64,000 nucleotides of DNA from an uncultured Clostridia bacterium (GTDB taxonomy: Bacteria; Bacillota; Clostridia; TANB77; CAG-508), in NCBI GenBank assembly GCA_934153805.1, contig CAKPFO010000001.1, forward strand, positions 1-64,000, in the 5' to 3' direction. How positions within the stretch are numbered: the stretch's first letter is position 1; every line of letters begins with the position of its first letter. Position numbers and translations under genes: made by a program. This document shows positions 47,216-56,097 of this stretch, piece after piece. The notes beneath the pieces were generated by a model, which was not told the DNA's origin, made no database searches, and saw nothing but the letters and a program-made list of their open reading frames with translations.

Positions 47216-47589
47216 TTTAACACCCAACTTTTAAGTTTAACTTTTAAATAGCATAATCAGTTGGTATTTGAAATACCAACTGTCATGCCTCTTTTTTCAT
47301 TATTCTTTTGTTTCTTTTTTGGTTTTCATTAGTTAAACTTTTTCTTTTGTTAACTATTGTTCATTAATCATTCGTTATTTTTTTATTTATCTTTTGCATT
47401 TACTTTATCTTTTGAAATTAATTTATATCTTTGGTAGATTAAAATTAATCTTTTGTAACATTGATGGTCTAAATTAAGACTTTATCTTTTGTATTTTTCA
47501 TTTTAATCTTTTGTATCTATATTTTTATCTTTTGTACTTTTTCATCTTCTGTGTATTTATTTTCTAGGAATATTCCTGAAAAAACTTTT
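47216..47589 (-). other. mraZ-rsmH spacer with periodic repeats and a palindrome
   Basis: This 370-bp gap has no gene. A perfect palindrome CAGTTGGTATTT-g-AAATACCAACTG is at 47258-47282. Between about 47389 and 47552, eight copies or near-copies of TACAAAAGAT (minus strand) recur, mostly 16-22 bp apart, close to two helical turns. Most bacteria have mraZ and rsmH almost touching. Confidence 0.6.
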
Positions 47590-48015
47590 TTATATACCAA
47601 GCATTGTCATGTTCTGTGCAATTTCATCTGCCGATATATTTTCATCACATTTTGCCCAGGTATCCTTGTCCCAAATTTCTAGTCTAGTTCCTACTCCAAT
47701 TATTACTGCTTCTTTTTCTAGATTTGCTGCTATTCTTAAATTGTTTGGAATTAAAAATCTTCCTTGCTTGTCTATCTCACATTCTGTTGCTCCTGATAAG
47801 AAAAATCTTACAAAATTTCTTGCATTCTTATCAGAAAGTGGAAGTGCCTTTAACTTAGATTCAAAATTCAACCACTCATTTTGTGAAAACGCAAATAAAC
47901 ATCCATCTAAACCTTTTGTTACGATGAACTTTTCTCCCATGTCCACTCTTAACTTTGCTGGCATTATTAATCTACCTTTTACATCTAGAGAATGCTCGTA
48001 TTCACCAATTAGCAA
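47590..48015 (-). CDS. mraZ: Transcriptional regulator MraZ
   Basis: A 141-residue AbrB-like regulator of the division cluster. It starts [23 protein letters not shown] and has a second half with [21 protein letters not shown], the two repeats of the MraZ fold. TTG at 48015 is chosen because it gives the standard N-terminus and AGAGGTG lies 8 bp before it. The operator of three repeats (48043-48067) lies just upstream, indicating autorepression. Confidence 0.97.
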   Translation of the reverse strand: MLIGEYEHSLDVKGRLIMPAKLRVDMGEKFIVTKGLDGCLFAFSQNEWLNFESKLKALPLSDKNARNFVRFFLSGATECEIDKQGRFLIPNNLRIAANLEKEAVIIGVGTRLEIWDKDTWAKCDENISADEIAQNMTMLGI

Positions 48016-48042
48016 TTGTATTTCACCTCTTTTCACAATTTA

Positions 48043-48067
48043 CCACTTTGTACCACTTCGCTCCACT
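48043..48067 (-). promoter_or_regulatory. MraZ operator (three 10-bp-spaced AGTGG repeats)
   Basis: On the minus strand AGTGG occurs at 48063-48067, 48053-48057 and 48043-48047, exactly one turn apart, with a weaker TGTG ten bases on. Direct G-rich repeats with this spacing are the known binding mode of MraZ. They lie just after the promoter, so binding should block transcription. Confidence 0.8.
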
Positions 48068-48075
48068 TTTATTAA

Positions 48076-48104
48076 ATTCTAATATAAGAATCTAAAAAAA
48101 TCAA
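48076..48104 (-). promoter_or_regulatory. Promoter of mraZ
   Basis: TTGATT (48099-48104), 17 bp, TAGAAT (48076-48081); the MraZ repeats begin about 9 bp downstream. Confidence 0.7.
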
Positions 48105-48150
48105 GTATTTTCGCAAAAAAAATAAAGAAAAGTAAAAATTTTACTTTTCT

Positions 48151-48900
48151 TTATTTTATCTCTCTTGCTTTTACTGCTAATCTTTGTTGTCCATAGTTCT
48201 TACAAGTTATTAATGTTAGCTCTCTTTTACCACCTGTCAACTGGCTTGTACACTGCGTGTCTGTAGGTTCTACTACATATCTATCATAAACTTCATACTG
48301 TACTGTTTGCCCTGTACTTACATTTGTAAGTTCTACTATATCACCATTTGCTATAGCTGGTAAATTCCCAAACATTTTTCCACTTTTATAATTATGTCCT
48401 ACTATACAGTAATTTCCAACCTCATTTGGTTTAGGTCCCCAATATTTATTAAGTGATACTTTTAATAGTTCTTCTGACCATTCAGAAATAACTGGATAAT
48501 TAATTCCTAATCTTGGAATATTCAAAATTGCTTCTACACTGTATTCTATTCCACTATTGGTTGTATATTTAACTGTATCTTCTTGTGTTTGATTTGAATT
48601 TATAATTTGTTGATCATCATTTTCATTATCATCTATAGCTACTATTATTACTCCATCATATTCTTTTATTGTATTATCTTGTCCTACTGTAGCTTCTGCA
48701 CTTTTTGATATGTTTATTCCTTCTAATATTTCTTTTGAAACTTCTTCACTTTTTGACCTATCATATTCGGCATATATGTAATAAGAAAATAATAGGCATA
48801 CTAATAAAACAGATAAAAAAAATTGTATTTTATACATTTTCTTTTTTCTACGTAATTCTGGTGTTATATATAATTTTTGTGTTACTAGAATTTGATTCAT
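48151..48900 (-). CDS. Sortase (class D-like)
   Basis: Membrane-anchored cysteine transpeptidase that links sorting-signal proteins to the wall. 249 residues: basic N-terminus, membrane helix (IQFFLSVLLVCLLFSYYIY), a variable linker, then a sortase fold with LNIPRLGINYPVI, GHNY (catalytic His), LTLITC (Cys near residue 233) and QQRLAVKARE (Arg seven residues after Cys). TLxTC fits classes D/E. Its likely client is the TPKTG protein encoded 2.6 kb away. AGGAGG precedes the ATG pair. Confidence 0.92.
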   Translation of the reverse strand: MNQILVTQKLYITPELRRKKKMYKIQFFLSVLLVCLLFSYYIYAEYDRSKSEEVSKEILEGINISKSAEATVGQDNTIKEYDGVIIVAIDDNENDDQQIINSNQTQEDTVKYTTNSGIEYSVEAILNIPRLGINYPVISEWSEELLKVSLNKYWGPKPNEVGNYCIVGHNYKSGKMFGNLPAIANGDIVELTNVSTGQTVQYEVYDRYVVEPTDTQCTSQLTGGKRELTLITCKNYGQQRLAVKAREIK

Positions 48901-49010
48901 CATATCCTCCTATTAATTTTTCCTAATTATATTATAACATATATTTTTACAAATTTACAATATATAGGCACTTTTTGTAATATAAATTTAATATTTCTTT
49001 TGTTTACTTT

Positions 49011-49868
49011 CTACTGTAGCTCTTTTGCTATATTAGCAAAATCTTGCATTGTTAGGTTTTCTCCACGTACATTTTCAGGTAAACCTATTTTATTTAAAAC
49101 TTGTCTAAATTTATCTTTGTCCATTAAATTGCCATTTGATATGCCATTTATTAATGTTTTTCTTCTTTGCATAAATGATAATTTTATCAACTTAAAAAAT
49201 AATTCCTTATCTTCTACTTCTATTGGTGGCTTATTTCTTAATGTTAATTTTATCACTTCAGATTCTACTTCTGGTTCAGGTATAAAACTTGTATTTGGAA
49301 CAGTAACTACTTCTTGTGCCTCACAATAATAGTTTACTGAGTATGTTATTGCTCCTGAGTCTTTGCTTTTTCCCGGATTAGCTGTTAATCTTTTAGCAAC
49401 CTCTTTTTGTACCATTACTGTAATCGTTTTTATATCTAATTTATCTTCTAATAACTTCATAATTATTGGTGTGGTTATATAGTATGGTAAGTTTGCTACC
49501 ACTTTTACGTTTTTTATGTTTTGTGTATTTTTTTCTCTTTCTATAATTTCATTTAAATTTACTTTTAATATATCTTCATTAATAACCTCAAAATTATTAT
49601 ACAATTTAAATCTTTCATTCAATATTTGCAACATTCTTTTGTCTAACTCTACTGCAATTACTTTTTTTGCTTTATCTAGCATTTCTTTTGTTAATGTTCC
49701 TAGCCCCGGTCCTATTTCTATTATTAAATCTTCTTTATCAATTTCGGCAGAATTTACTATTTTTTCTACAACGTTATCATCTATTAAAAAATTTTGTCCC
49801 AAGCTTTTGCTTGCTGCAATATTATACTTTTTTAATATAAACATTGTTTCTTTATATATATTTTCCAT
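49011..49868 (-). CDS. rsmA: 16S rRNA adenine dimethyltransferase
   Basis: KsgA/RsmA dimethylates A1518 and A1519 in 16S rRNA. The segments are SLGQNFLIDDNVVEKIV, IEIGPGLGTLTKEML (SAM motif I), VIAVELDKRM, VVANLPYYITTPI (NLPY catalytic motif), MVQKEVAKRLTA. 285 residues, normal length. The ATG at 49868 is backed by CGAGGAAAA. Divergent from the PBP gene at 50144; the intergenic space shows nothing else. Confidence 0.97.
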   Translation of the reverse strand: MENIYKETMFILKKYNIAASKSLGQNFLIDDNVVEKIVNSAEIDKEDLIIEIGPGLGTLTKEMLDKAKKVIAVELDKRMLQILNERFKLYNNFEVINEDILKVNLNEIIEREKNTQNIKNVKVVANLPYYITTPIIMKLLEDKLDIKTITVMVQKEVAKRLTANPGKSKDSGAITYSVNYYCEAQEVVTVPNTSFIPEPEVESEVIKLTLRNKPPIEVEDKELFFKLIKLSFMQRRKTLINGISNGNLMDKDKFRQVLNKIGLPENVRGENLTMQDFANIAKELQ

Positions 49869-50143
49869 GTTTTTTCCTCGCATAATGAACATATAACATT
49901 ATACGAACTCCTTTCTTTTTATATCAAAAGTCTAATTATTATTGTTTAATTTCTTATTATATTATTATATAACTTTTATTGCCCTTTGTCTATTGATTTT
50001 TGCTTATGTTTAATATAAAATGTTACTAGATAATTTATTTTCAATACGTCGTCTAAAAAAATATTATAAAAGTATAGACAATATCAAATAAAATTATCTA
50101 ATTTTGCAAATGATTAATTTCTGTGAAAGGAACTGTAATAATT

Positions 50144-52390
50144 ATGAATACAAATAGATTAAATGGAAGCAAAAATAGTGCTGGAAAAAACAAAAAATCT
50201 AGCATTAACTCTGTTTCCTCAAAAAAATTAATATATACAATGATTGGTGGTTTTATTTTACTATTACTTCTTATTATACGACTATTTTTTATTGATTTCA
50301 TTCAAGGTAGTTGGTTAAAAGAATCTGCTAGTAGGCAACAAACAACAAACAGGATTTTAAGTCCTAACAGGGGTATTATATATGATTCAACTGGAAAAGT
50401 GTTAGCTCAAAGTGCTGCTGTTGACACAATAACTATAAACCCTACAAAAATTAAAGGAAAAAATAATAAAGAAGTAGATAAAGAAAAATTGGCTAAAGCT
50501 TTTTCTGATATTTTTGAATTAGATTATAATGAAGTTCTTGAAAAGGTAAACAGCACTAGCTCTGTTGAAACAATTATAAAAAAAGTTGAGCAAGATAAAG
50601 TTGATAAATTACAAAAATGGCTAACTGAAAATGAAGTTACTGCTGGTGTAAACATTGATGAAGATTATAAAAGATATTATCCTTATAATAACTTAGCTTC
50701 TAATTTAATTGGTTTTTGTGACACTGATAATAATGGTCAATGGGGATTAGAAGCTACTTGGAATAGTGTTTTAAGTGGTACTCCTGGTAAAATGGTTACC
50801 ATAGAAGATGCCGTTTCTGACCTTATTCCTGATAAAAACGAAACTTATATTCCTGCTGAGAACGGAAGCAATATTACACTTACCCTTGATGCAAACATTC
50901 AAACTATTGTTGAAAAATATTTAAAGCAAGCTTGCATAGAAAATGAAACAAAATATGGTGGTACAGCTATTGTTATGAAGCCATCGACAGGCGATATACT
51001 TGCAATGGCTACATACCCTGATTATGATTTAAACAATCCTCGTTCTGCACCTATTGGTTATGAATCTACTTGGGATACACTTTCTGAATCTGAACAGTTA
51101 AATGCTTGGTATTCCGTATGGAGAAATAAAAATGTTTCGGACACTTATGAACCCGGCTCTACATTTAAAATTATAACAGCTTCTGTTGGTTTAGAAGAAA
51201 ATATTGTAAAAACTGATACTCAAAATGACTTCTTATGTATTGGTCATGAAGTTGTAAACGGTTTAACAATTAATTGTTGGAAATACGTAACTACTCATGG
51301 TTATCAAACTTTAAGACAAGCTTTAATGAATTCTTGTAACCCTGCTTTAATGCAATTAGGTAAAAGAATTGGAGCTTCTACATTATATAAATATTATGAA
51401 GCTTTTGGCTTATTTGATAAAACAGGTATTGCTACTTCTGGTGAAAGCAACAGTCAATTTTGGGATTTAGATGATGTTGGAAACATAGAGCTTGCAACAA
51501 TGTCATTTGGTCAAAGATTTAGGATCACACCTATTCAGTTAGTAACTGCTGTATCTTCTATTGCAAATGATGGTGTGCTTATGCAACCTCGTATTGTAAA
51601 ACAAATTGAAAACACAGACACTGGCGCTATTACAACTATTGACCCTGTATCTGTAAGACAAGTTCTATCTTCTAATACTTGTGATGAAATACTTGATATG
51701 TTAAAGTCAGTAGTAAGTGATGGAACTGGATATTTAGGAGCTGTAAAAGGCTACACTATTGCTGGTAAAACAGGTACATCTGAACCAGACAAAACTCAAT
51801 CAGACCCTATGTATGTTGCATCATTTATTGGAATTGCTCCTGCGGATAATCCAGAGCTTGTCATCTTAGTAGCATTATACGGACCTGAAGGTGAAAACGG
51901 ACATCAAGGTGGAACTATTGCAGCACCAGTAGTTTCTCAAATATTATCAGAAGTTTTACCTTATTTAGGAATCCCTACTGATGATTTGACAGCAACAACC
52001 TCTTCTAATATCACTCTTCCTGATGTTAGAAATAAAACAGTTGCAGAGGCTAGAAAAATATTAGAAAATTTAGGAATTACAGCTGTTATATCTGGTGATG
52101 ATTCTGCTATAGTAACAGACCAAGTTCCAAAGCCTGGTACATCTTTAGCTAGTGGCGCTACAGTTAACATCTATTCTTCTGGAAATGAAGCACGTGTTTC
52201 TGCAACAGTTCCTAATTTGAAAGATATGACTTTATCACAAGCCACAGCAGCTTTAAAAGCTAAAAAGTTAAATATACACGCAACTGGCTCTGGCAAGGTT
52301 GTTTCTCAAGACCCTATGGCTGGAACCTCTGTTGAGGAAGGTACAGTTATTAATGTAACCCTTCAACAACATATTACAGAAGCGCATTAA
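50144..52390 (+). CDS. Class B penicillin-binding protein (SpoVD type) with two PASTA domains
   Basis: 748 residues: short cytoplasmic head, one membrane helix (IGGFILLLLLIIRLFFIDF), PBP dimer domain (SPNRGIIYDSTGKVLA), transpeptidase with STFK, SCN (MNSCNPAL) and KTGTSE, then two PASTA domains (TLPDVRNKTVAEARKILENL, VPNLKDMTLSQATAALK). Close relative of the PBP at 40983. One of the pair probably acts in septation and the other (SpoVD-like) in spore cortex; which is which cannot be decided. AAGGA lies 12 bp before ATG 50144. Confidence 0.92.
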   Translation: MNTNRLNGSKNSAGKNKKSSINSVSSKKLIYTMIGGFILLLLLIIRLFFIDFIQGSWLKESASRQQTTNRILSPNRGIIYDSTGKVLAQSAAVDTITINPTKIKGKNNKEVDKEKLAKAFSDIFELDYNEVLEKVNSTSSVETIIKKVEQDKVDKLQKWLTENEVTAGVNIDEDYKRYYPYNNLASNLIGFCDTDNNGQWGLEATWNSVLSGTPGKMVTIEDAVSDLIPDKNETYIPAENGSNITLTLDANIQTIVEKYLKQACIENETKYGGTAIVMKPSTGDILAMATYPDYDLNNPRSAPIGYESTWDTLSESEQLNAWYSVWRNKNVSDTYEPGSTFKIITASVGLEENIVKTDTQNDFLCIGHEVVNGLTINCWKYVTTHGYQTLRQALMNSCNPALMQLGKRIGASTLYKYYEAFGLFDKTGIATSGESNSQFWDLDDVGNIELATMSFGQRFRITPIQLVTAVSSIANDGVLMQPRIVKQIENTDTGAITTIDPVSVRQVLSSNTCDEILDMLKSVVSDGTGYLGAVKGYTIAGKTGTSEPDKTQSDPMYVASFIGIAPADNPELVILVALYGPEGENGHQGGTIAAPVVSQILSEVLPYLGIPTDDLTATTSSNITLPDVRNKTVAEARKILENLGITAVISGDDSAIVTDQVPKPGTSLASGATVNIYSSGNEARVSATVPNLKDMTLSQATAALKAKKLNIHATGSGKVVSQDPMAGTSVEEGTVINVTLQQHITEAH

Positions 52391-52403
52391 ATTATATTTT
52401 ATA

Positions 52404-52440
52404 AAAAAGTTCTACACATTTAATATGTATAGAACTTTTT
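52404..52440 (+). terminator. Terminator of the PBP gene
   Basis: Hairpin AAAAAGTTCTA...ACATttaatATGT...TAGAACTTTTT followed by GTTTT. Its right part is repeated downstream in a degenerate copy. Confidence 0.8.
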
Positions 52441-52600
52441 GTTTTAACATTTTTATTTACAAACTAATAAAGGGGGTGTCCCTAATTGTACACATTTAAT
52501 ATGTATAGTGCTTTTTGTTTTGTCATTTTTATTTACAAACTAGTAAAGGGGTGTCCCTAATCGAAAAATTTTTTGAAAAAGGGGCGTCCCTAATTGTATT
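52414..52600. repeat. GGGGTGTCCC module with imperfect 76-bp tandem repeat
   Basis: Unit 1 (52414-52489) and unit 2 (52490 to about 52563) share ACACATTTAATATGTATAG, TTTTTATTTACAAACTA and AAAGGGG(G)TGTCCCTAAT. A third motif, GGGGCGTCCCTAATTG, follows near 52581. The duplicated unit includes half of the PBP terminator. The same GGGGTGTCCC/GGGGCGTCCC pair occurs at 55.97 and 58.4 kb. Confidence 0.8.
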
Positions 52601-52663
52601 TTTCTTCATTTTCTCTTGACAGATATTTCTTTAGATGCTATTATATATTAGTAAATTTTATGT

Positions 52664-52738
52664 GGCCCCTTGGTCAAGCGGTTAAGACGCAGCCCTCTCA
52701 AGGCTGAATCATGGGTTCGATTCCCGTAGGGGTCACCA
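52664..52738 (+). tRNA. tRNA-Glu (CTC)
   Basis: Acceptor GGCCCCT/AGGGGTC, D-arm with GGTCAAGCGGTTAAGAC, anticodon stem CAGCC/GGCTG around CTCTCAA (anticodon CTC), T-arm GGGTTCGATTCCC, encoded CCA. Confidence 0.95.
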
Positions 52739-52753
52739 ATTTTATTAATTCTT

Positions 52754-53557
52754 CTATACTGAAGCAAGAACTATTTTGGCACAGTTTATATAGCAAATTA
52801 ATTTTTCCTTTAGATTTTTTCCATCAATATAGTCAATTGCATATTCCATTACTATATCTCCATTATACCCTGATTCTATAAGTTGCTTTATTTTTTCTAA
52901 AACTTGTTTCGTGTGCTTTTCTGTTTTTTCTATTATTGGATAATGGTCTTCTAGTTCTCCTTTTGTATGTATATGCACATTGTTCAATCTTTCGGCCAAT
53001 ATTTCATTTAGTTTATCCTTTTTTATCATATCGTCCATCATTTCATGTCCTATATCATAGGTAAATTTTATATCTTGATTTTCGTTTAAAATGTCTATTA
53101 AATTTTCTTTCTTTAATCTTTTTATTTTTTCAAAATCATTCAAATTTTCAAGACTTAATTCTATATATTCATTATATTTATTTTCTGCTATATACTCGGT
53201 TAGTTCTGTCACATAGCAATTTGTTACTTTTTTACTTTCTTCTAATGAGTCAGCATTTATAGGGTGAAATACAATATTTACTTTTCTTCTTTGTATTTTT
53301 GATATTTCTACCGCAAAATCTAAATAGCTTTCATATTGTTCTACATTGCATAGACTTGGAGCATGCAAGTTAACTATATATCCATTGTCGCTAGCTATTT
53401 TAGTAAATTTCTTTAGATATTCTTCTTCATCTTTTGACTTTGTTACCGCTTCAAAACCTCGTATTAGATTTTGCTTGTCGTTTTTTACTACTATATCTAT
53501 AAATTCTTTTGGTGATATTTCAAAGAATTTATAATTTATGCTCAATATTGTTTTCAT
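52754..53557 (-). CDS. Xylose isomerase-like TIM-barrel protein
   Basis: A 267-residue soluble protein with the pattern of the sugar-phosphate isomerase/AP-endonuclease superfamily: IVNLHAP, NIVFHPIN, IELSLENLND, FTYDIGHEMM, NNVHIHTKGEL, DIVMEYAI. These are the metal-binding strands of the barrel (His, Glu, Asp, His, Glu positions). No specific enzyme fits clearly. ATG at 53557 is chosen with AAAGGAAAA upstream; reading upstream overlaps the SDR gene. Probably an operon with it. Confidence 0.7.
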   Translation of the reverse strand: MKTILSINYKFFEISPKEFIDIVVKNDKQNLIRGFEAVTKSKDEEEYLKKFTKIASDNGYIVNLHAPSLCNVEQYESYLDFAVEISKIQRRKVNIVFHPINADSLEESKKVTNCYVTELTEYIAENKYNEYIELSLENLNDFEKIKRLKKENLIDILNENQDIKFTYDIGHEMMDDMIKKDKLNEILAERLNNVHIHTKGELEDHYPIIEKTEKHTKQVLEKIKQLIESGYNGDIVMEYAIDYIDGKNLKEKLICYINCAKIVLASV

Positions 53558-53591
53558 TCTTAATTTTCCTTTATCTACTTTAGTATTTCTA

Positions 53592-54362
53592 TTATTTTCT
53601 CTTTTTTTCTTGCATATGATAGCATACTTTTGCAACTAAGGTGTCTGGTGATATTTTGCTTAGCACTCTTGCTATTTTTACAGTTGTTCCTGGTATTATA
53701 ATAAACTTTCCACTTAAAGCTTTGTCTATGCCATATTTAGCAACTTCTTCGCTACTCAAACTTCTTAAATTAAATTTAACATCTGCAACTTTATTAAAAT
53801 TTGTGTTTACTGGTCCTGGACATAATACACTAATTGAAACTTTTGATTTTTCTTTTCTTAATTCCTCTCTTATAGCTTGAGAAAGTCTTACTATATAATT
53901 TTTAGTTGCATAATATGTTGCCATTAAAGGTCCTGGCATAAAGCCTGCTATTGATGCAACATTTAATATTCTTCCACTATCATTTTGTATCATATCTTGC
54001 AAAAATAATTTTGTCAAAATATGAACAGCTTTTATATTAGTGTCTATCATTGCTAGTTCTTTTGTCAAGTCTGTATTTTCAAATTCTCCAAACAATCCAA
54101 ATCCAGCATTATTAACAAGTACATCTATCCTTTCATATTTTTCTTTTACTTGTCTATATAATCTTTTGCATTCCTCTTCTTTAGATAAGTCTGCTACAAT
54201 TATATCTATAACGTTATCATTTTTTGTATTAAGTTCATTTTTCAATTCTTGTAATTTTTCTTTGCCTCGTGCAGTTATTATTAATTCATACCCCAAGCTA
54301 TTTAAATATCTTGCCATATCTCTTCCTATTCCAGAAGATGCTCCGGTAACTAATGCTCTCAT
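53592..54362 (-). CDS. Short-chain dehydrogenase/reductase
   Basis: 256 residues, NAD(P)-dependent Rossmann enzyme of the YqjQ/DltE-like group. Cofactor motif TGASSGIG, NNAGFGLFGEF, active-site Ser in VASIAGF and YYATK (Tyr-x-x-x-Lys), followed by LCPGPVNTNF. C-terminal tail HMQEKKRK. AAGGAATA before the ATG. 15 bp downstream of the dNTPase gene; substrate unknown. Confidence 0.9.
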   Translation of the reverse strand: MRALVTGASSGIGRDMARYLNSLGYELIITARGKEKLQELKNELNTKNDNVIDIIVADLSKEEECKRLYRQVKEKYERIDVLVNNAGFGLFGEFENTDLTKELAMIDTNIKAVHILTKLFLQDMIQNDSGRILNVASIAGFMPGPLMATYYATKNYIVRLSQAIREELRKEKSKVSISVLCPGPVNTNFNKVADVKFNLRSLSSEEVAKYGIDKALSGKFIIIPGTTVKIARVLSKISPDTLVAKVCYHMQEKKRK

Positions 54363-54377
54363 ATTATATTCCTTCCA

Positions 54378-55568
54378 TTAAAAGCTTATTATTTCGTTAT
54401 ATATATCTATTGCGTATTTATCTGTCATTCCAGATATGTAATGAATAATTGCTTTTGCATAATCTTTCTTTTCTTTTAAATCATACAACTTTTTATTTGT
54501 TTCTTGATTTTCTTCTTTGCAATATGTTTGTATCCATTTTATAAATGCATCTATCAATCTAGGGTATATTCTCCTCTTCTCCTCTAATTTTTTCAAAGTA
54601 TTTTCTCCATCATACACTTTATATAGAGTATTAAATATTTCTCCTAGTACTAATTTAAAATATCTATTAGCCGCTTCTACCTTTTCTGCTGTATATATAT
54701 TGGCTATATAAAATTCATTTAATTTATCCAATAAATTTATTTTATCATCAGAAAATTTTAGTCCACCTTCTACGCTACTATTTTCACATAAATCTGAGAT
54801 AAGCATACTGATTATATTGCTGTTGTTCATATTTTTTCCAATATTTAAAATTTTAGTTAATTCTTCTACTTGATTTTTACCCAATATTTTTACAGATAGA
54901 GAATCTTCTAAATCTCTTGCTATATATGATATTCTATCTGCAAGTTTTACTACACAACCTTCCCATGTATATGGCATATACTCGTTTGGTCTTGTGTACA
55001 TCTGTAAATCTATAGCTTCATCTCTAGGAAACAACACTTTATCATTTACTTCTCCACAATGTGATATAATTCCATCTCTAACAGCATATGTCAAATTTAG
55101 ATTTGTTTTGTGACCATCATGATTTTCCAATAATATTAAATTATCAACCGCATTTAATCCATTTTTTTCATGCCAAAAGCTTTCTCCTGCCTCTTTTTGC
55201 ATAATTTCATTTAATATTTTTTCTCCTGAATGTCCAAAAGGACTATGACCTAAATCATGCGCTATTGATATTGCTTTTGTGAGCTCTGTATTTAACCCTA
55301 AATTATTTGCTATAGTATAGCTAATAGATTCTACATAGTTTACATGTTCTATCCTTGTACAAATGTGGTCACTTACTGGTGAAAAATATACTTGTGTTTT
55401 ATGCTTTAGTCTTCTATATGCTGTCGAATACAAAATTCTTGTATAGTCTCTTTCAAATTCTGTTCTAATATCTCCTTTTTTCTTACTTAAAGGTCTTTTT
55501 CTTTTTATCATTTGCTCCCATTTAGGATTTTTTTCATTTGCTGCAACATTTTCAAACTTTTTTTCCAT
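54378..55568 (-). CDS. Deoxyguanosinetriphosphate triphosphohydrolase-like HD protein
   Basis: 396-residue HD-domain dNTPase. The residues YRRLKHKTQVY, CTRIEHVNYV (His of HD), AHDLGHSPFGHSGE (HD metal site), ISHCGEVND and DRISYIARDLED show the dGTPase family. Members hydrolyse dNTPs to nucleosides and triphosphate and keep pools in check. AGAGAGGATG lies upstream. First gene of the group with the SDR and TIM-barrel genes; no obvious functional link. Confidence 0.93.
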   Translation of the reverse strand: MEKKFENVAANEKNPKWEQMIKRKRPLSKKKGDIRTEFERDYTRILYSTAYRRLKHKTQVYFSPVSDHICTRIEHVNYVESISYTIANNLGLNTELTKAISIAHDLGHSPFGHSGEKILNEIMQKEAGESFWHEKNGLNAVDNLILLENHDGHKTNLNLTYAVRDGIISHCGEVNDKVLFPRDEAIDLQMYTRPNEYMPYTWEGCVVKLADRISYIARDLEDSLSVKILGKNQVEELTKILNIGKNMNNSNIISMLISDLCENSSVEGGLKFSDDKINLLDKLNEFYIANIYTAEKVEAANRYFKLVLGEIFNTLYKVYDGENTLKKLEEKRRIYPRLIDAFIKWIQTYCKEENQETNKKLYDLKEKKDYAKAIIHYISGMTDKYAIDIYNEIISF

Positions 55569-55632
55569 GCATTTTCATCCTCTCTTGCACTTGCTTTCTA
55601 TTTTCTGCTCTACACTGCAAAAAGCCTTCTTC

Positions 55633-55878
55633 TTATTTCAAAATTTCTTCTAACGCTTTTGCTATTTGGTCTGGACATGATGTTCCTTTTCCTGCACAGT
55701 CTATCCCTTTTAATCTCTTTATTACATCTTCTACTTTCATTCCTTCTACAAGCTTAGATATTCCTTGCAAATTTCCGTTGCATCCTCCTATTACTTTTAA
55801 GTTTTTTACAACTCCATCTTCTACTTCTAGTTCAATTTGTCTTGAACATACTCCATGTGGTGTATATGTATACTTCAT
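55633..55878 (-). CDS. TSCPD-domain protein (TIGR03905 type)
   Basis: A small (81-85 residue) protein with YTPHGVCSRQIELEVEDGVV, GGCNGNLQGIS and TSCPDQIAKAL. The TSCPD domain also occurs at the C-terminus of some class II ribonucleotide reductases, where its cysteines may bind metal. As a stand-alone protein its role is unknown. Start MKYTY preferred (GGAG 6 bp upstream), with an in-frame ATG four codons earlier. It lies just upstream of the dNTPase gene on the same strand, which may be meaningful for nucleotide metabolism. Confidence 0.88.
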   Translation of the reverse strand: MKYTYTPHGVCSRQIELEVEDGVVKNLKVIGGCNGNLQGISKLVEGMKVEDVIKRLKGIDCAGKGTSCPDQIAKALEEILK

Positions 55879-55969
55879 TTTATTCTCCATTCCTTTCTTC
55901 TATTTCTTTTTTCACTTTATTTTACTATCTTATTGTACTATTTTTTTCTAATAATTTCAAGAGTCGAAA

Positions 55970-56011
55970 AGGGACGCCCCTTTTTCGAAAATTTTTACAA
56001 AAAGGGACACC
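55970..56011. repeat. GGGGTGTCCC-family module (minus orientation)
   Basis: AAAGGGACGCCCCTTTTTCG and AAAGGGACACCCCTTC are the complements of the pair found at 52.5 and 58.4 kb, here as one copy each. Confidence 0.7.
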
Positions 56012-56038
56012 CCTTCTTTATTCCAGTGACATAAAGAA

Positions 56039-56086
56039 GGGCGAAGATTTTGACAAGTTTTAAAAGCTTTGTCAAAATCTTCGCCC
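56039..56086. terminator. Long perfect hairpin beside the decayed pilin-like gene
   Basis: GGGCGAAGATTTTGACAA (56039-56056) pairs perfectly with TTGTCAAAATCTTCGCCC (56069-56086). It lies 12 bp past the stop of the pilin-like fragment. The T-run is better on the plus side. Confidence 0.6.
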
Positions 56087-56097
56087 AATTTGCTTTT

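Noticed and set aside
47389..47552. CRISPR array in the repeat-rich mraZ-rsmH spacer
   Set aside because: Repeat units are about 10 bp and the spacers too short and irregular; no cas genes are present.
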